DNA from: Pycnopodia helianthoides
Lineage: Eukaryota > Echinodermata > Asteroidea > Forcipulatida > Asteriidae
Direction of reading: 5' to 3'
Length of the DNA: 64,000 nucleotides
NCBI GenBank assembly: GCA_032158295.1
Contig: CM063252.1
Span: forward strand, 21,224,036-21,288,035
Of this stretch, positions 1 to 11,908 are shown in pieces. The position numbers and the translations under genes were made by a program. How positions within the stretch are numbered: the stretch's first letter is position 1; each line of letters opens with the position of its first letter. The notes under the pieces were generated by a model. The model saw only the letters and a program-made list of their open reading frames with translations, made no database searches and was not told the DNA's origin.

Positions 1-312
1 AACAAATGAGGCAATTGCCTTTGTCGTAGGGGATTTTGTCCCCGGTGTTTGTGTCCCCCAAACGGTATATTAACAAGTTGATTCACAAGAGGGCGATATC
101 AGACGAAATTTCCGAACAATTCGCCGTAAAGGGACACAAACTCCGGGGGACAGAATCTCCTGTCACACCGTCTTGTGTCAAAGCTGTGTATTGAGAGTTT
201 CGACATGTAGAGACCAGTTTTATTTTGATCACGTGTTTGCTGGACGCAGAGTTCGCACGATCACGATAATTGATCTCCATTATCAGTTTAATGGAGATCA
301 ATGAGCGCAACC

Positions 313-338
313 CAATGTGCAGTCTAGTCTGGCAACCG
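313..338. repeat. 26-bp direct repeat, left copy
   Basis: A 26-bp sequence beginning CAATGTGCAGTCTAGTCTGG recurs exactly at 763-788. The two copies bracket the B-box coding fragment. This is what a target-site duplication around an inserted cDNA-like piece would look like, although 26 bp is long for one and there is no poly(A) tract. Confidence 0.75.
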
Positions 339-339
339 A

Positions 340-777
340 ATAGAAGCTATTGAAAAACACGAAATCAAACTGAAACAACAGCAAGGAAAACAACTACCTG
401 GTGAGGAGTATGTTTCTAAATGTAGCAAACACAAGGGCAAGGATCTTAACATGTTTTGTAACAAATGCATGAAAGTGATATGTACAACTTGCATTGTAAG
501 AGATCATCAATCCCATTCTCTAATGGAAATTAATGAAGCTTCAGACAAATGCAAACAACATGCCACAGAACTTCTAGCAAACGTAAGACAGAGTATCAAA
601 ACCTTCAATATTGCTATTCAAGAAATAGACACATCCCGTAAGACATTAGACTCTATGTTTGCTGCCACCAAAGAGAAAATCTCCAAGAAGGCTGATGAGG
701 AGATTGCCAAGGAGGTTGCCAGGATCAGAGAGGAGCAGCAAAAACTGATGCAAGAGGCTATACAATGTGCAGTCTAG
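340..777 (+). pseudogene. B-box zinc-finger (TRIM-like) gene fragment
   Basis: The frame is open from about 340 to the TAG at 775-777. It encodes a B-box type 2 zinc finger with ligands in order C-x2-H-x8-C-x2-C-x4-C-x2-C-x4-H-x2-H, starting at Cys 421-423. About 90 residues of Lys/Glu/Gln-rich, coiled-coil-like helix follow. This is the B-box/coiled-coil part of a TRIM family protein, a group of ubiquitin ligases and immune adaptors. No RING domain lies upstream and no NHL, filamin or SPRY domain follows. The reading frame begins right after one 26-bp direct repeat and stops inside the other, so it is an isolated piece rather than a whole gene. It could also be one exon of a larger gene, but I see no convincing splice sites at its edges. 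Confidence 0.7.
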
Positions 778-788
778 TCTGGCAACCG
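763..788. repeat. 26-bp direct repeat, right copy
   Basis: Exact second copy of the 313-338 sequence. It supplies the last codons and the stop of the B-box fragment. Confidence 0.75.
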
Positions 789-2500
789 GTATGCGCATAT
801 ACGTTTCTCGGACCGGCAATAGCTACCAATCGCGAGTCGTCACCAACTCTCTCAATAGACCGTGCAAATCTCGTGCGTATTCGAACATTTTTCTGACCAC
901 TTTGGTCCCATCACGTACGGCGCTTTAACGCATGAAGGAAACAAACTCGCACGCTTTAACGGTCCCAATGTTCGAATTCACGCGAGACTTGCACAGTCTA
1001 TACACAGCTCTGGCCCAATTGCATAGAGCTGCTAACAGCCGGTTTATTATTAGTAGTATTATTATTTATTCGGCATATTAAAAAGAACAAACAAAATGCA
1101 GAAAGAACTAGAATTTAGTGTTTGTACAAACAAACACTAGGTGTTCGGGTTTCTTTGAGGTCAATGTTGTGTTAATGTGTGAACAATTTATTTACATCGA
1201 TGGAAAGATTGTTGCTAGCTTTTGTAATTTTACAGAAAGTATAGTGTAAATCTATTACATGTATAGCTTTAGTTTACACAGGAAAAATTGCTAACTTACT
1301 ACTTACCGGAAGACAAGGTCAATGAGATCACACACTGTAAAGCGGTTGTATATTTTTGGAAGACCGGGTCTGGTGATGTAAAGATTGTACAAATCTAATG
1401 CATGGTTCACGAGTTAGGATTTTTTCAAAAATTTTACTTTATTTTAATTTAATTCAACACCTGATGACGTCATTATAACGTCATGATAGCAGTTACTTCA
1501 CTAGTGAAGAGCTAACTATGTGCGAAGTTTGAAAGTTTGTGGTATTGGGAAGTGTGTCTTTGTTGGCTGACAAAAATGCTCAAAATTTTGGATTAAACTA
1601 ACACAGCCCAGCATAGAGTCTTGCTCTATGCACAGCCTAATGCCAAATCAGGCTTCAGGGACTTTGGCCAGTGTGAAAATACACAAAATCCAAGATCCAA
1701 GAAAAAATTACCCCCCCCATTTCATAGCGCTGCTAACCGTAAGCAAACGGAAAGGCATGCTAACCTTCCAGTGCTTACTGTACATGTATACATGTAAATT
1801 AATGACTTAACAATGCAAATCCACGGTGAACGCGCAAGCTCGCCATCTAATTTTCTTGCTTACCTGTGAATTACGCTAACGCTCCAGCAAATATTTATGC
1901 AATAGTAATAGTAAAATTTGCTCACCGTTAAGCAGAAATTGGACCCTGGTATGGCAAAAATCAGTGCAGCTGATGTATGTTGCCAAAAACATTTAAAACA
2001 CAAGCCTAAATAAATATTTAAAACCAAGCCTAATAATATGGAGGGAAATCAAACACTGGTTGTCTGAATTCCGTAATAAGATCATTATTACCCTCCAATG
2101 GCCTACCGGTCTGCAGCCAGTAGACCGAAAACACATTTCAGTTCATTACTCGTTCAGTTTTTAGCAAAAACAGGTGAAAACCCTTTAAGTTCTATCCTCA
2201 GCAGGCCTGATTGACATGGCCTATGACCCTTTAGGCAGTATGACCCACTCTGAACCCCCAGTTTTCAGAGAGTAAAACACTTTTTATATAGGGTAGTGTA
2301 CAACAAAAAGATCGCGGTTTCACAGTGTAAAAACATAACAGTTAAAATATTCTTAAATATATTTTTTGGCCAAACTATCACTACACGTCTGGGAAGGTTT
2401 TCTAGCTTTGAAAAAAAGTATAAAATCAATATTGTAATTGAGGTATACACGTTTTCCCAACGTACTGCATGCTGCAGTAACCCATGGCACTCATGTTTCT
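789..2500. other. Intergenic, no gene seen
   Basis: This stretch lies between the B-box fragment and the 3' end of transporter A. It is mostly AT-rich and shows no convincing coding region. Degenerate fragments of the GGGCCC hairpin family occur near 1010-1035 and 1705-1950 (CATAGAGCTGCT-like motif, TTAAGCAGAAATTGGACCC-like end). Confidence 0.5.
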
Positions 2501-5462
2501 CTAACAGGGTATGGCAACAGCTACTATGTTGTCCGTTGCATCTTCAAGACGCACATTGCTGTGCGCCTTCTTTTCTTCACGTCGTTTAATGTACACCACA
2601 ATAGAGAAAATCAAAAACGCAGCCAGGTACACCGCACCACCAACCAGGAAAGGAGCCACGTAGTTCCCCGTTGCGTCGTAAATCTTACCTGAACAAAAAA
2701 ACAAGACGAAGGGATTCAAAGGTATTATACAGGATTGGTAACGATGTAAATAACTTCATCGTTTACTTATAGTCTGAAAGTTTACTGATTATGAAGTTCA
2801 TAATAGAACTAGTTTTTTTTCTGTGAAATATTTCCCTCTGAAATGAAGTCGTATTCAAGAAAATTGTCTGAAAACCTTTTTTTTTTTAAAAACGCAACAG
2901 CTGATTTCGGTTTTTATCAAAACTAAAAATCAAACCGAAATTAAGGACAATGACTGTTTACATGCTGAAAATTGTGAAAGGTTTTTCACTATTTTTTCCT
3001 GACTCACACAACGGATTAAGCCTAATTTGTTTACAGGTTTGTTATTTCATATTGATCACACAAAACATGAACACAAAAAGTAAAACAGAACTTTACATTC
3101 TTCCCTGAAGCCTCGCTTTTTGTCCATGTAAACGGTAATTTCACGAGAACAGGAAATCAGAAATACTGACGAATTGACCAGGAGGCCGCAGTATAGTTTT
3201 ACGTCCCTGGTTCAAAGTTTAAAATAATAACCCTTTGTTTAAATTGGAAGTTAACAAATTAGTTCCTTTTGCAATTACACGAGGAGGTTTCTGGGCAACT
3301 TCCATAACCTGAAGAGGGGAAATGTCAATTAATATCTCACCAGCAATCATATTACCAGTTCCGTTGAAGAGGAAAAACACTGCTACGATCAAGCTCAGAG
3401 CAGATGGTAGTTGAGTAGGGCTTGCCAAGGTCCTCTGATTGTATATCAATAAAGAAGAACCAATACCAGTGAATGCACCTGACACTGCCGAGTAACCCAC
3501 CAAGAATACATAATTGTCTGACACGGGGTTTAAGAAGGTCACCACGGCAGAACCTAAAGTTACAATCTGCATTAGAGTGAAGGAACTGATGTACTTTTTG
3601 TCTATAAACCAACCATGAGTTGCTCTTGTGATCAACGAAAGAGTTGCAAATATTGTCAGTAGCAAAGCACTCAGAACATCTGACACACCGCCCTCCTCTG
3701 CCCGTGCTGGTAGATGCACGAGATTGACCATCAAACCACATGCATACAGGCCGGTAACAAGTAGCATCAGCATGACTGGTACGTTTCGAAAAACCTCCAA
3801 GTTCCTCTTCAGCATTTGCCAATTATTTTCATTCCCATCTTTGGCTGTTTTACTGTCTGTATCTTGAAGTGTCTCCATTTCGAGATTATTTTCATTTACA
3901 GCACGTGGTTCAGCCTCCAATGGTCTGAAAAGAGCAGATGCGCCGACGCCATTTAGCTGAATTGCTCCACAAATAAACATGGCGCCTCTCCAACCGTATT
4001 TATCTATAAGATAACGAAACAACGCAGAGAAGACAATCTGGCCAGCACTACCCCCTACGTTGACAATCCCAATGGCCAGTGCAAACTTTTTATTGAAGTA
4101 CTGAGTCATTATAAAAAGAGCCGGTGGAATCATCATGGTAGCTCCTATCCCTATATGTAGAAAAAAGAAGAAATCAATTACGTCATAAAGGACCCCTTGA
4201 ATATGACATCACAAGCTAAAACAGCGCCCTCACTGAGGTCAAAGTAAGTCCTCTAAAATGGCTGCGAGTTGTGTGTGGCGATAGACTGGTCCCCTGTCTC
4301 TATCAGCAAGGATAAAGACAGATACCGGTTTTTACATGCCCAATGATTCCATTGGATAAACATGCCGTGACGTAAGCTTTCCATATCTGTGTTATGATTG
4401 GTCCGCTCCGAAGTGACGTAGTTGGTCAGCTACCCACTTTCTCAATACATAGTGACAATTCACTTAATACTTTAAATTGCTCACTATCTAAAGCTAATCG
4501 CTCGTACGATGCTCATTGGCAGTCAAATCACTTCATATGCTTTGAAGGGATTGATGGCATTACCTGACAATACACCACAGAGGTAGAGATGGCCTGCATT
4601 GGCAGAGAATGATCCAAGTATAGTGGCAAGTCCATTAATTGCAGATCCTAACATAGCGACTCGACGCACGCCGAACCTGGACACAATCATACCGCTGAAC
4701 AAACCTGGGAAAAGAGACGAGCACATCATAATAATGAAAAATGGAATAGCACATAATTATCTTAAGACGGTTCTAACTGATAACTCATGCAGGCTTAATT
4801 GTTTATACTGAAGGAGCTCTTGTAACTCTCTAGTAAGGTTTACTGTAACATCACGTACACGAGATATTCTCTTTATGAGCTATGTTGTGATGGTCCAAAA
4901 GCCTTGCTCTATGGTTAAAGTAACGGGTGGTGTACATCGCGATCAGTATGCTCGGATCGTCTTCAGGAGATATTCTTTCCATATAGTGGTAGTATCGCAA
5001 ACATTTTAGATCGTATTTCCATCATGCAAAGTTTCAAATCTGATATTTTCTTCGTAATTAGTTCCCCCCTCCACCTTGTCACCACTTAATGTTCTTACCC
5101 AGTGTGCTAATGCTTTTTTTTTTACTTCCGGTTTGGGTCATGTCTATGTATGAAATGTAACACTGGAAACAAGATGCAAGATGCAAGACTGTCACTCTTA
5201 GTGACTTGAACTTACTCAATGGACTTGCCACCAGGAATGGTATGCTGACAATCCAGCTGGATCCTGCTGCAGTCAATTGAAAGAAATCTTTCCATTCGAT
5301 AAACAGTACTCCGAGGGAGGTGAGATAGCCCGGTGAGAACATCAGACAGAGATGAGCGCCCAAACACACCATCCATGCCCATCCACCGTCAGAGACAGTA
5401 GCTGGAGGGTGACGAGGAGGGGATGCCTCTTGAGGTGGCTCATACCGTCGTCTGAGATTCAT
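2501..5462 (-). CDS. SLC16 monocarboxylate-transporter-like gene A (4 exons)
   Basis: Exons on the minus strand: 5462-5216, 4704-4564, 4150-3341 and 2688-2501. All have GT/AG junctions, all in phase 1, and together give 461 aa. The product is a 12-TM major facilitator protein expected in the plasma membrane. Exon 1 carries the family TM1 signature (DGGWAW). Exon 3 opens with G-x-G and the QYF-x-KK-FALA-x-G signature of TM4-5, then a short charged loop, then TM7-11 including ITRATHGW. Exon 4 gives the last TM and a 30-residue tail ending VAVAIPC. The start at 5462 is the only Met before the signature. The Arg of the MCT1 TM8 Asp/Arg pair is kept (TRATHG), but Ser stands where the Asp should be, and the TM1 Lys is Thr. 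Substrate is therefore uncertain. It resembles the MCT9/12/13/14-type branch more than MCT1-4. Confidence 0.9.
4920..5045. repeat. Decayed copy of the 40.1-kb palindromic repeat
   Basis: This stretch in intron 1 of transporter A contains CGATCAGTATGCTCGGATCG and TCGTATTTCCATCATGCAAAG. Both also occur in and beside the palindrome at 40031-40300. Confidence 0.6.
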
Positions 5463-5919
5463 GATTGGTGTTTAGTCCTCGCCTAAAGACAAGATGTAGA
5501 GAGACGTCGTCTCATTAGTACAGACATGGAGGTTTTATCTCTCATACAGATAGATAAATGCTATCTTTGAGAAGTTCCAAAGGGCACTTCCGATTGAAAA
5601 TCTTAAAGTCTATGGGCAACCTTTAAAGGGACACCAAAGCCAAGACCAGTGCAACAGAGGCCAAGGCCTCCGTGTAATTCCCTGGTTTAATTCCAAAGCT
5701 TTATGATTATTTGCTTATGTTTAAATGAGTTGTCAATGTTGTCATTAGTGACATCACACTTTGCTTAGCAATTACAACTAACACAATAGATCCAGAAAGC
5801 TGCGGATCTGATCCGCCAATGTGGATTAACAGCTAGTGTAAACGCAAAAAGTAAGATCAGACCCGGGTTGAACCCTGCAATTAGTGGATCAGATCCGGCA
5901 AAGTGGATTCCAGAAAGGA

Positions 5920-6640
5920 GGGTAAACGCAAAGGTGGATCTAACACTACAATTAAATGCGGTCATTTCCGGTTTTGATAGACTTTTTGCTTGTGTTTTTG
6001 TGTGACAGCTGTGATCAAAAGTGGGATCAGAGCTGGATAGATCATGATCTGTGGTCGTGATAAAAATGCTGGATTTCAATCCACCTTTATGGGTTGAGTG
6101 AAACTGTCGTGAAATCAAGCCCTCAGGCCTAGATGATTAATTGATTATTCCAACATATCAAACTACAATGATTGCTCCAGGCAGTGAAACTCACTCACAG
6201 ATAAATAGTAGGCCTACTAACTACTACTATTATACAAAACAAAAAATGCACATAATTATATATAATGCAGTTATGTGTGAGCTATATATCAAAACAACAG
6301 CATGCTTAACTTACATGCCGTAATTTTAATGCCATTAAATTGTTGTTGCTTAGCAACTATATAAATTGTGGTCTATATTATACTAAATTGTGGCATATGG
6401 TCTGTATATACATAGACCATATGCTTTGACGTCATCACGCCGCCATCTTAGAGGTAAAACGATGAAGCAGTAATGGAAAAATGGGCATGATATTTGGCTC
6501 TAAGAAAAAAAAATTATTTTGAGTACAGAGGGTGATCTACATGTATTATGGTGTAGACTTTAATAGACTTTTTGGGTTATTTAATTACAAATTTCTTTGA
6601 TTTTCCAAGGGCAAACAAATCGGAAATCAGACTTAAAGGA
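5920..6640. repeat. 0.72-kb tandem duplication, copy 1
   Basis: This is the first of two adjacent copies; offset 721 bp. It runs from GAGGGTAAACGCAAAGGTGG to ATCAGACTTAAAGGA. It sits upstream of transporter A and has no ORF of note. Inside is an 11-bp inverted repeat (GCATATGGTCT/AGACCATATGC, 6393-6424). A CRE-like TGACGTCA (6427-6434) and a GCCGCCATCTT motif (YY1-like) follow immediately. Confidence 0.85.
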
Positions 6641-7350
6641 GGGTAAACGCAAAGGTGGATCAGACACCACAATTAAATGCGGTCATTTCCGGTTTTGATA
6701 GACTTTTTGCTTGTGTTTTTGTGTGACAGCTGTGATCAAAAGTGGGATCAGAGCTGGGTAGATCATGATCTGTGGTCGTGATAAAAATGCTGGATTTCAA
6801 TCCACCTTTATGGGTTGAGTGAAACTGTCGTGAAATCAAGCCCTCAGGCCTAGATGATCAATTGATTATTCCAACATATCAACATATCAAACTACAATGA
6901 TTGCTCACAGATAAATAGTAGGCCTACTAACTACTACTATTATACAAAACAAAAAATGCACATAATTATATATAATGCAGTTATGTGCGAGCTATTTATC
7001 AAAACAACAGTATGCCCAACTTCCATGCCGTAATTTTAATGCCATTAAATTGTTGTTGCTTAGCAACTATATAAATTGTGGTCTATATTATACTAAATTG
7101 TGGCATATGGTCTGTATATACATAGACCATATGCTTTGACGTCATCACGCCGCCATCTTAGAGGTAAAACGATGATGCAGTAATGGAAAAATGGGCATGA
7201 TATTTGGCTCTAAGAAAAAAAAGTTATTTTGAGTACAGAGGGTGATCTACATGTATTATGGTGTAGACTTTAAAGACTTTTCGGGCTATTTAATTACAAA
7301 TTTCTTTGATTTTCCAAGGGCGAAACGAATCGGAAATCAGACTTAAAGGA
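6641..7350. repeat. 0.71-kb tandem duplication, copy 2
   Basis: Over 95% identical by eye to 5920-6640, with one roughly 17-bp deletion near 6905 and an ACATATCA duplication. The internal palindrome (7103-7134) and the CRE/YY1-like block are conserved. A TTAA MITE begins at its right edge. Confidence 0.85.
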
Positions 7351-7672
7351 TACGTTTGGTAATCACTCTTAAAATTAATGGCAATAGAAACTTACTTTCT
7401 TAGAAGTACATCAGCTTTCGATAATGCATTTTGAGAATCATTTCTTTTCGGAATAATGTGGTAATGGAAAAATATATCAGTTTTTATCAGAAAATTGCGG
7501 ATTATTCTTCCTGTGTGGACATAACCACTCGGGATTTTCGGCGATATCTCAAAAACGCTACCATCTTTTGCAATGATGTTTTCACAGGTTAGTTTTATTG
7601 TATATATCTACATTTATATAGGGATGAAACAATCAAACGGTTCCAAAAACCAAAGGTATGCTGTGCCTTTAA
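7343..7672. mobile_element. TTAA MITE, subfamily B
   Basis: The element begins TTAAAGGATACGTTTGGTAA and ends CCAAAGGTATGCTGTGCCTTTAA, so inverted termini are flanked by TTAA. Its interior shares the GATATCTCAAAAACGC and TCCTGTGTGG blocks, reversed, with the copy at 46164-46534. It has no coding capacity. TTAA target duplication is typical of piggyBac-type transposition, so this is probably a non-autonomous derivative. Confidence 0.7.
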
Positions 7673-8042
7673 AGACACTGGACACCTTTGGTAATTGTCA
7701 AAGACCAGTCTCATCACTTAATGTATCTCAGCATATGCACAAAATAACAAACCTGTGAAAATGTGAATCAATTGGTTGTCGAAGTTGCGAGATAATAATG
7801 GAAGAAAAAACACCCTTGTCACACGAAGTTGTATGCTTTCAGATGCTTGATTTCGAGACCTCACGCGTGAGGTCTCGAAATTCAGTTCAAACATTTTACT
7901 TCTTTCTCAAAAATTACGTTACTTCAGAGGGAGCCGTTTCTCACAATGTTTTATACTATCAACAGCTCTCCATTGCTCGTTACAAAGTAAGTTTTTATGC
8001 CAACAATTATTTTGAGTAATTACCAATAGTGTCCCTTTAATA
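7669..8042. mobile_element. TTAA MITE, subfamily A
   Basis: Runs from TTAAAGACACTGGACACC to AATTACCAATAGTGTCCCTTTAA and shares its left TTAA with the preceding MITE. It contains a 10-bp perfect inverted repeat, CGAGACCTCACGCGTGAGGTCTCG, at 7854-7878. It is closely similar to the copy at 11450-11787. Confidence 0.75.
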
Positions 8043-9520
8043 GGAAGAATATCATGCCTGAAAAACCCACATCTAACGCACAGGATGCAGGATGGGCCAA
8101 TGACCAACCGTCTGTTGACCTGGAGCCGAGTGCACCCTATATTGTGCATAACGATTCATTGTTTATATCCTGTCAGTTTTCTACAAGAGGTTATAACGTT
8201 GAACCAAGATGGCGAAATGATGGCGATTCCTGTAACCACCATAAGTAAATGAATACCATGGAGGAAGTAATCTGATGATATCACTGAAAGTATACACAGT
8301 TCACGTGCACCATTAGCCTATTTATACTTCGCGAGTGACATATTATTATGGTGTACGATATATGAATTATTGTTATGCATCGTGCACAAGAAGAATTTCA
8401 CTCACCGTTCAGTCGCTGATTTGGTTCTACAGCCGCCGCTGCATGTTATTATGCTGAATCGATGATGCATGGAGCTAGTCGTACCATACCTCCATGGTTG
8501 CGTCAGCATTAATAAGGATATTTCGCAATACCCGTGCCGCTATTTTTGTAGCAGTAGTTGTACACGGAAAGGGTCACCCTGGCGTTTTGTTTACAAACCA
8601 TACACGGCAATTAGAGGCCATCTAATGTCCACTTCCGAAACAGAAATGTACCCAGCAATGACAGTGCATGTATTAATACACACACAACATTAGTATCAAT
8701 ATTTGACAGGGAATATCGCATGCAGCTCTCTGCCGACAACAAAGGAGGTATGAATGCGCCTTGCGTGTAGTGTGTATGGTGGTATGGTGTACTCATTGAG
8801 GTTTACCCAAGGTGGTCCGAATGTGCACGCACTCCAACATTGTTACAGTGACCGTATTACTACTCATGTGCACCAGTGATGTAACAAGGTGGAATACTCT
8901 TTATAGTTTTTGAGGCATTGCATGGTGAGGTATCAATATATATATATATTATTCGGTTTGCGGTACATGTGTATAAATATCTACTTTGCTGTGTAGATTT
9001 TGTTCTTTAGAGAACTTGTCTTGCTATTTATTCTACTACTCTTTGTTATGCAAATGAAGATTCTATCAGAACTGCGGAGCAGATTAAGGAACTAGCTTGT
9101 AAGCGGGACAGACCCATGGGGTGAGTTCCTGAGCAAAAATCTGTGCAATGACTTTCTGGAATTTCTGTGCACCTGTTAATTTTTAAGTGCTCTTAATGTG
9201 ATGCGGTTTTTTAATTTTCTTGTTTTCAATTTTAAACCTTGATGTTTATTTCTGTATGTTATTAATGTGCGTCATCAGATGCGAATAAAGAATGATGAAC
9301 TCTGAAGTGAACTGTCGAGGTTATCCTATATTCAACAACTGTGTTTTCACCCATGGCCTGAAATGGGGGGCAGAGGGTACCCCCTATGTTTCCATACTTT
9401 AAAACCACTATTCTCCTCTTGTACAGAAGTTTTCCCCAAACATTAATTTTAAAAAAAATAATAATAAACAAACATCTTCTTTTTTTTATAAGAGAAAATA
9501 ACTTGACATAAAACAAAATA
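8043..9520. other. Intergenic, no gene seen
   Basis: No ORF here looks coding. There is a short (TA)n run near 8937-8950. A CCAAGATGGCGAAATGATGGCG stretch near 8203 is YY1-like. An AATAAAG with following T/A-rich sequence near 9283 could be an old polyadenylation signal. Confidence 0.4.
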
Positions 9521-9640
9521 AATTAAAAACGAAATAATAATAAATAAATAAATAAACAAATCAATAAAAAATCAATAAATAAATATAAATAAATGATAAA
9601 TCAATAAGTAAATAAATAAACATATAATTAAATTTAAATT
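9520..9640. repeat. (TAAA)n-type microsatellite
   Basis: About 120 bp of imperfect AATAAATAAATAAAC repeats. Confidence 0.85.
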
Positions 9641-9775
9641 GTTGTGTTTCTATAGATTTCTATATATAGAATATTTGTGGACCTTATTTATGTGGAATTA
9701 GTATACTCTTTGTGTTTTGTTGTTGTTGAATAAATGAAGCTTTACAGCTTAAAAAAAAAAAAAAAAAAAAACAAA
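9640..9775 (+). other. Retroposed mRNA-like 3' end with poly(A)
   Basis: An AATAAA signal (about 9729) is followed 21 bp later by a run of about 21 A residues (9751-9771). This is the structure of a reverse-transcribed, polyadenylated transcript. The source transcript is not recognisable. Confidence 0.5.
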
Positions 9776-10129
9776 ATACAATAAATAAATAATAAATCCT
9801 TAATTCCTAAAATTCCACATGCCCCATATCGAGCACCAAATGTGACTACAGATCGTCCTAGCTATTCTGCACAAAGTCATTCGACTTATTTTTGTGTAGT
9901 TCAGTAACGCTAGCTGCTGTTTCTTGCTTCTGGGGGGAAAAATGAGGCTTGAATCGACCGAGGATCCTAAAAAAGTTGTTGAAGATGACATAAACAGAAG
10001 CGCTCTGCATAAAACAGTTTTGGTGAAACGAAGCAAACCCACGGGCGAGGCAACTCTCTTATCATCGAATCTGTAGAATCTATAAGTCCAGTTGTGGTGG
10101 TAGTTCGCAGTCAAAATGGGAGACATCAA

Positions 10130-10245
10130 TAAAAACAAAAACAAAACAACAACAGACAAACAACAAAACAACAACAACAACAAACAACAACACAACAACA
10201 ACAACGGCAACAGCAACAGCAGCAGCAACAACAACAACCATTACA
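10130..10245. repeat. (CAA)n/(CAG)n microsatellite
   Basis: An imperfect AAC/CAA array with a few CAG units. It generates low-complexity Leu/Val/Cys ORFs on the minus strand that are not genes. Confidence 0.9.
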
Positions 10246-10483
10246 AGAGTGCAATGATTCACACACACATATAGATGATTTAATGATTAAATAATTGTAT
10301 ACATATTTGAGAGCAAGTATTTCTTTTACAAGCCATATTACTGGCACCAAAAGTTACCTATAGATAAAAAGGTTTCAGGTAGTATTTACTTTGCTGCGAA
10401 AGCAGACATGCACACACTTTTAACAGTATAGCCCTTTCACACTAAACGTATTTCCCTTGAAATTTACCCAGTAGATTAGTTGA

Positions 10484-10990
10484 ATGGGGGGCCTTTGGAA
10501 CGCTTGGTGGCAGCACACTTACCAAGTAAATCCATTGTCTCGCATGCTTAGGGGTGCACCCCACCAAATAATCTCCCATAGCATACAGTGCTATCGAGTC
10601 ATTCTCCCATCAAATAAAACACCCCTACACAGGTGTAATTTTCAAAACGTCCGAGCATCAATTTTGAAAAATGTCTCTACACCTCTCAGCAAATAGGTCC
10701 ATTTATTTCAGGGCCTATGTCATCCAAAATACCTCAAGTTGGAAGTCAACAACACCCATGTCACAATTGGGCAACATTTTTACGATGAAACACTTTCTGG
10801 GGGCTCTCAAATCTGAATAGAATATAGAATATTTTGAGGGCCTACAAACAATTAGTGAGCTCGACGCCGTTTTCTTCTATTTAGTGGGGTGCACCCTTGG
10901 AACTACGTAAACAATGGAACTGTACCTAGTATATATGTCTGCAGCTGCTATCTAGCGTTCACAAGCCTCCCATTGTGTTCATACTTGTAT
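10484..10990. mobile_element. Foldback element with a nested GGGGTGCACCCC element
   Basis: The outer element has ends like those at 57095-57245 (GGAACGCTTGGTGGCAGCA versus GCTATCTAGCGTTCACAAGC on the right). It is split by an insert (about 10551-10901) bounded by GGGGTGCACCCCACCAAATA and TATTTAGTGGGGTGCACCC. The insert body is an inverted match to 46950-47370. The order of events, outer first and inner later, is read directly from the nesting. Confidence 0.6.
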
Positions 10991-11449
10991 TCTGGCAAAC
11001 TCCTGGGAAATAGACTAGCCCAGTTCCCGGGGAACTATCTACCCCTACTCAGTGGGAGTAGAGTTAAGCACAACAAGCCTTGGATTATCTCCTATAGTCG
11101 CATCAAGTTGAAACGAACAAGGGGTGCTGGGTTTTGGTAGACTTGATTTCAAGTCTGAGATCACGGTTATTATTTCTCTGCATCAGCCACGCAAAACGCC
11201 CCAACAGATCAGGCTAATGACGGGGGTTAATCCACAAGAGGGCGCTATTTCAGGCATTAATGTATTGGCTATCAGGTAGACTACTAAAAGCCACGATCAC
11301 AGACTTGGAACCAAGTCTAGGGAATTGGGCTCATGGGTGGTGCGGTGAGTTTTACTTTACGAATTCACCACCAGATGAAAAAATTATAAAACAGCGAGGT
11401 TATACACCTTTTGTGTTTTTCCCATTAAAAAACACGTCCCGGGTTACGC

Positions 11450-11787
11450 TTAAAGACACTGGACACCTTTGGTAATTGTCAAAGACCAGTCTTCTCACTT
11501 GGTGTTTCTCAACATATGCACAAAATAACACACCTGTGAAAATTTGAACTCAATTGGTGGTCGAAGTTGCGAGATAGTTGCTTGTTTTCGAGACCTCATG
11601 CGTGAGGTCTCAAAATCAATTCAAAATTTACTGAGAAATTACTTCTTTCTCAAAAGCTACGTTACTTCAGAGGGAGCCGTTTCTCACAATGTTTTATACT
11701 ATCAACAGCTCTCCATTGCTCGTTACCGAGTAAGTTTTTATGCTAACAATTATTTTGAGTAATTACCAATAGTGTCCAGTGCCTTAA
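11450..11787. mobile_element. TTAA MITE, subfamily A
   Basis: The left end is TTAAAGACACTGGACACC and the right end GTGTCCAGTGCCTTAA, flanked by TTAA. The interior is collinear with 7669-8042. It lies just downstream of transporter B. Confidence 0.8.
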
Positions 11788-11908
11788 CCCAGCCATGATA
11801 TACATGTACATGCAGTACATGCCCATGTACCAAATCTCTTTCAGATATTAATGATAATGTTGTACATCTTGACAACTGCAAAGACTTGTTCACACCATAG
11901 AAAAATCT

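Noticed and set aside
3352..3822. 156-aa minus-strand ORF in a second frame
   Set aside because: Shadow of transporter A exon 3, which has the conserved motifs.
9800..10350. Overlapping minus-strand ORFs rich in Leu, Val, Cys or Ser
   Set aside because: They are frame readings of a (CAA)n microsatellite and have no domain.
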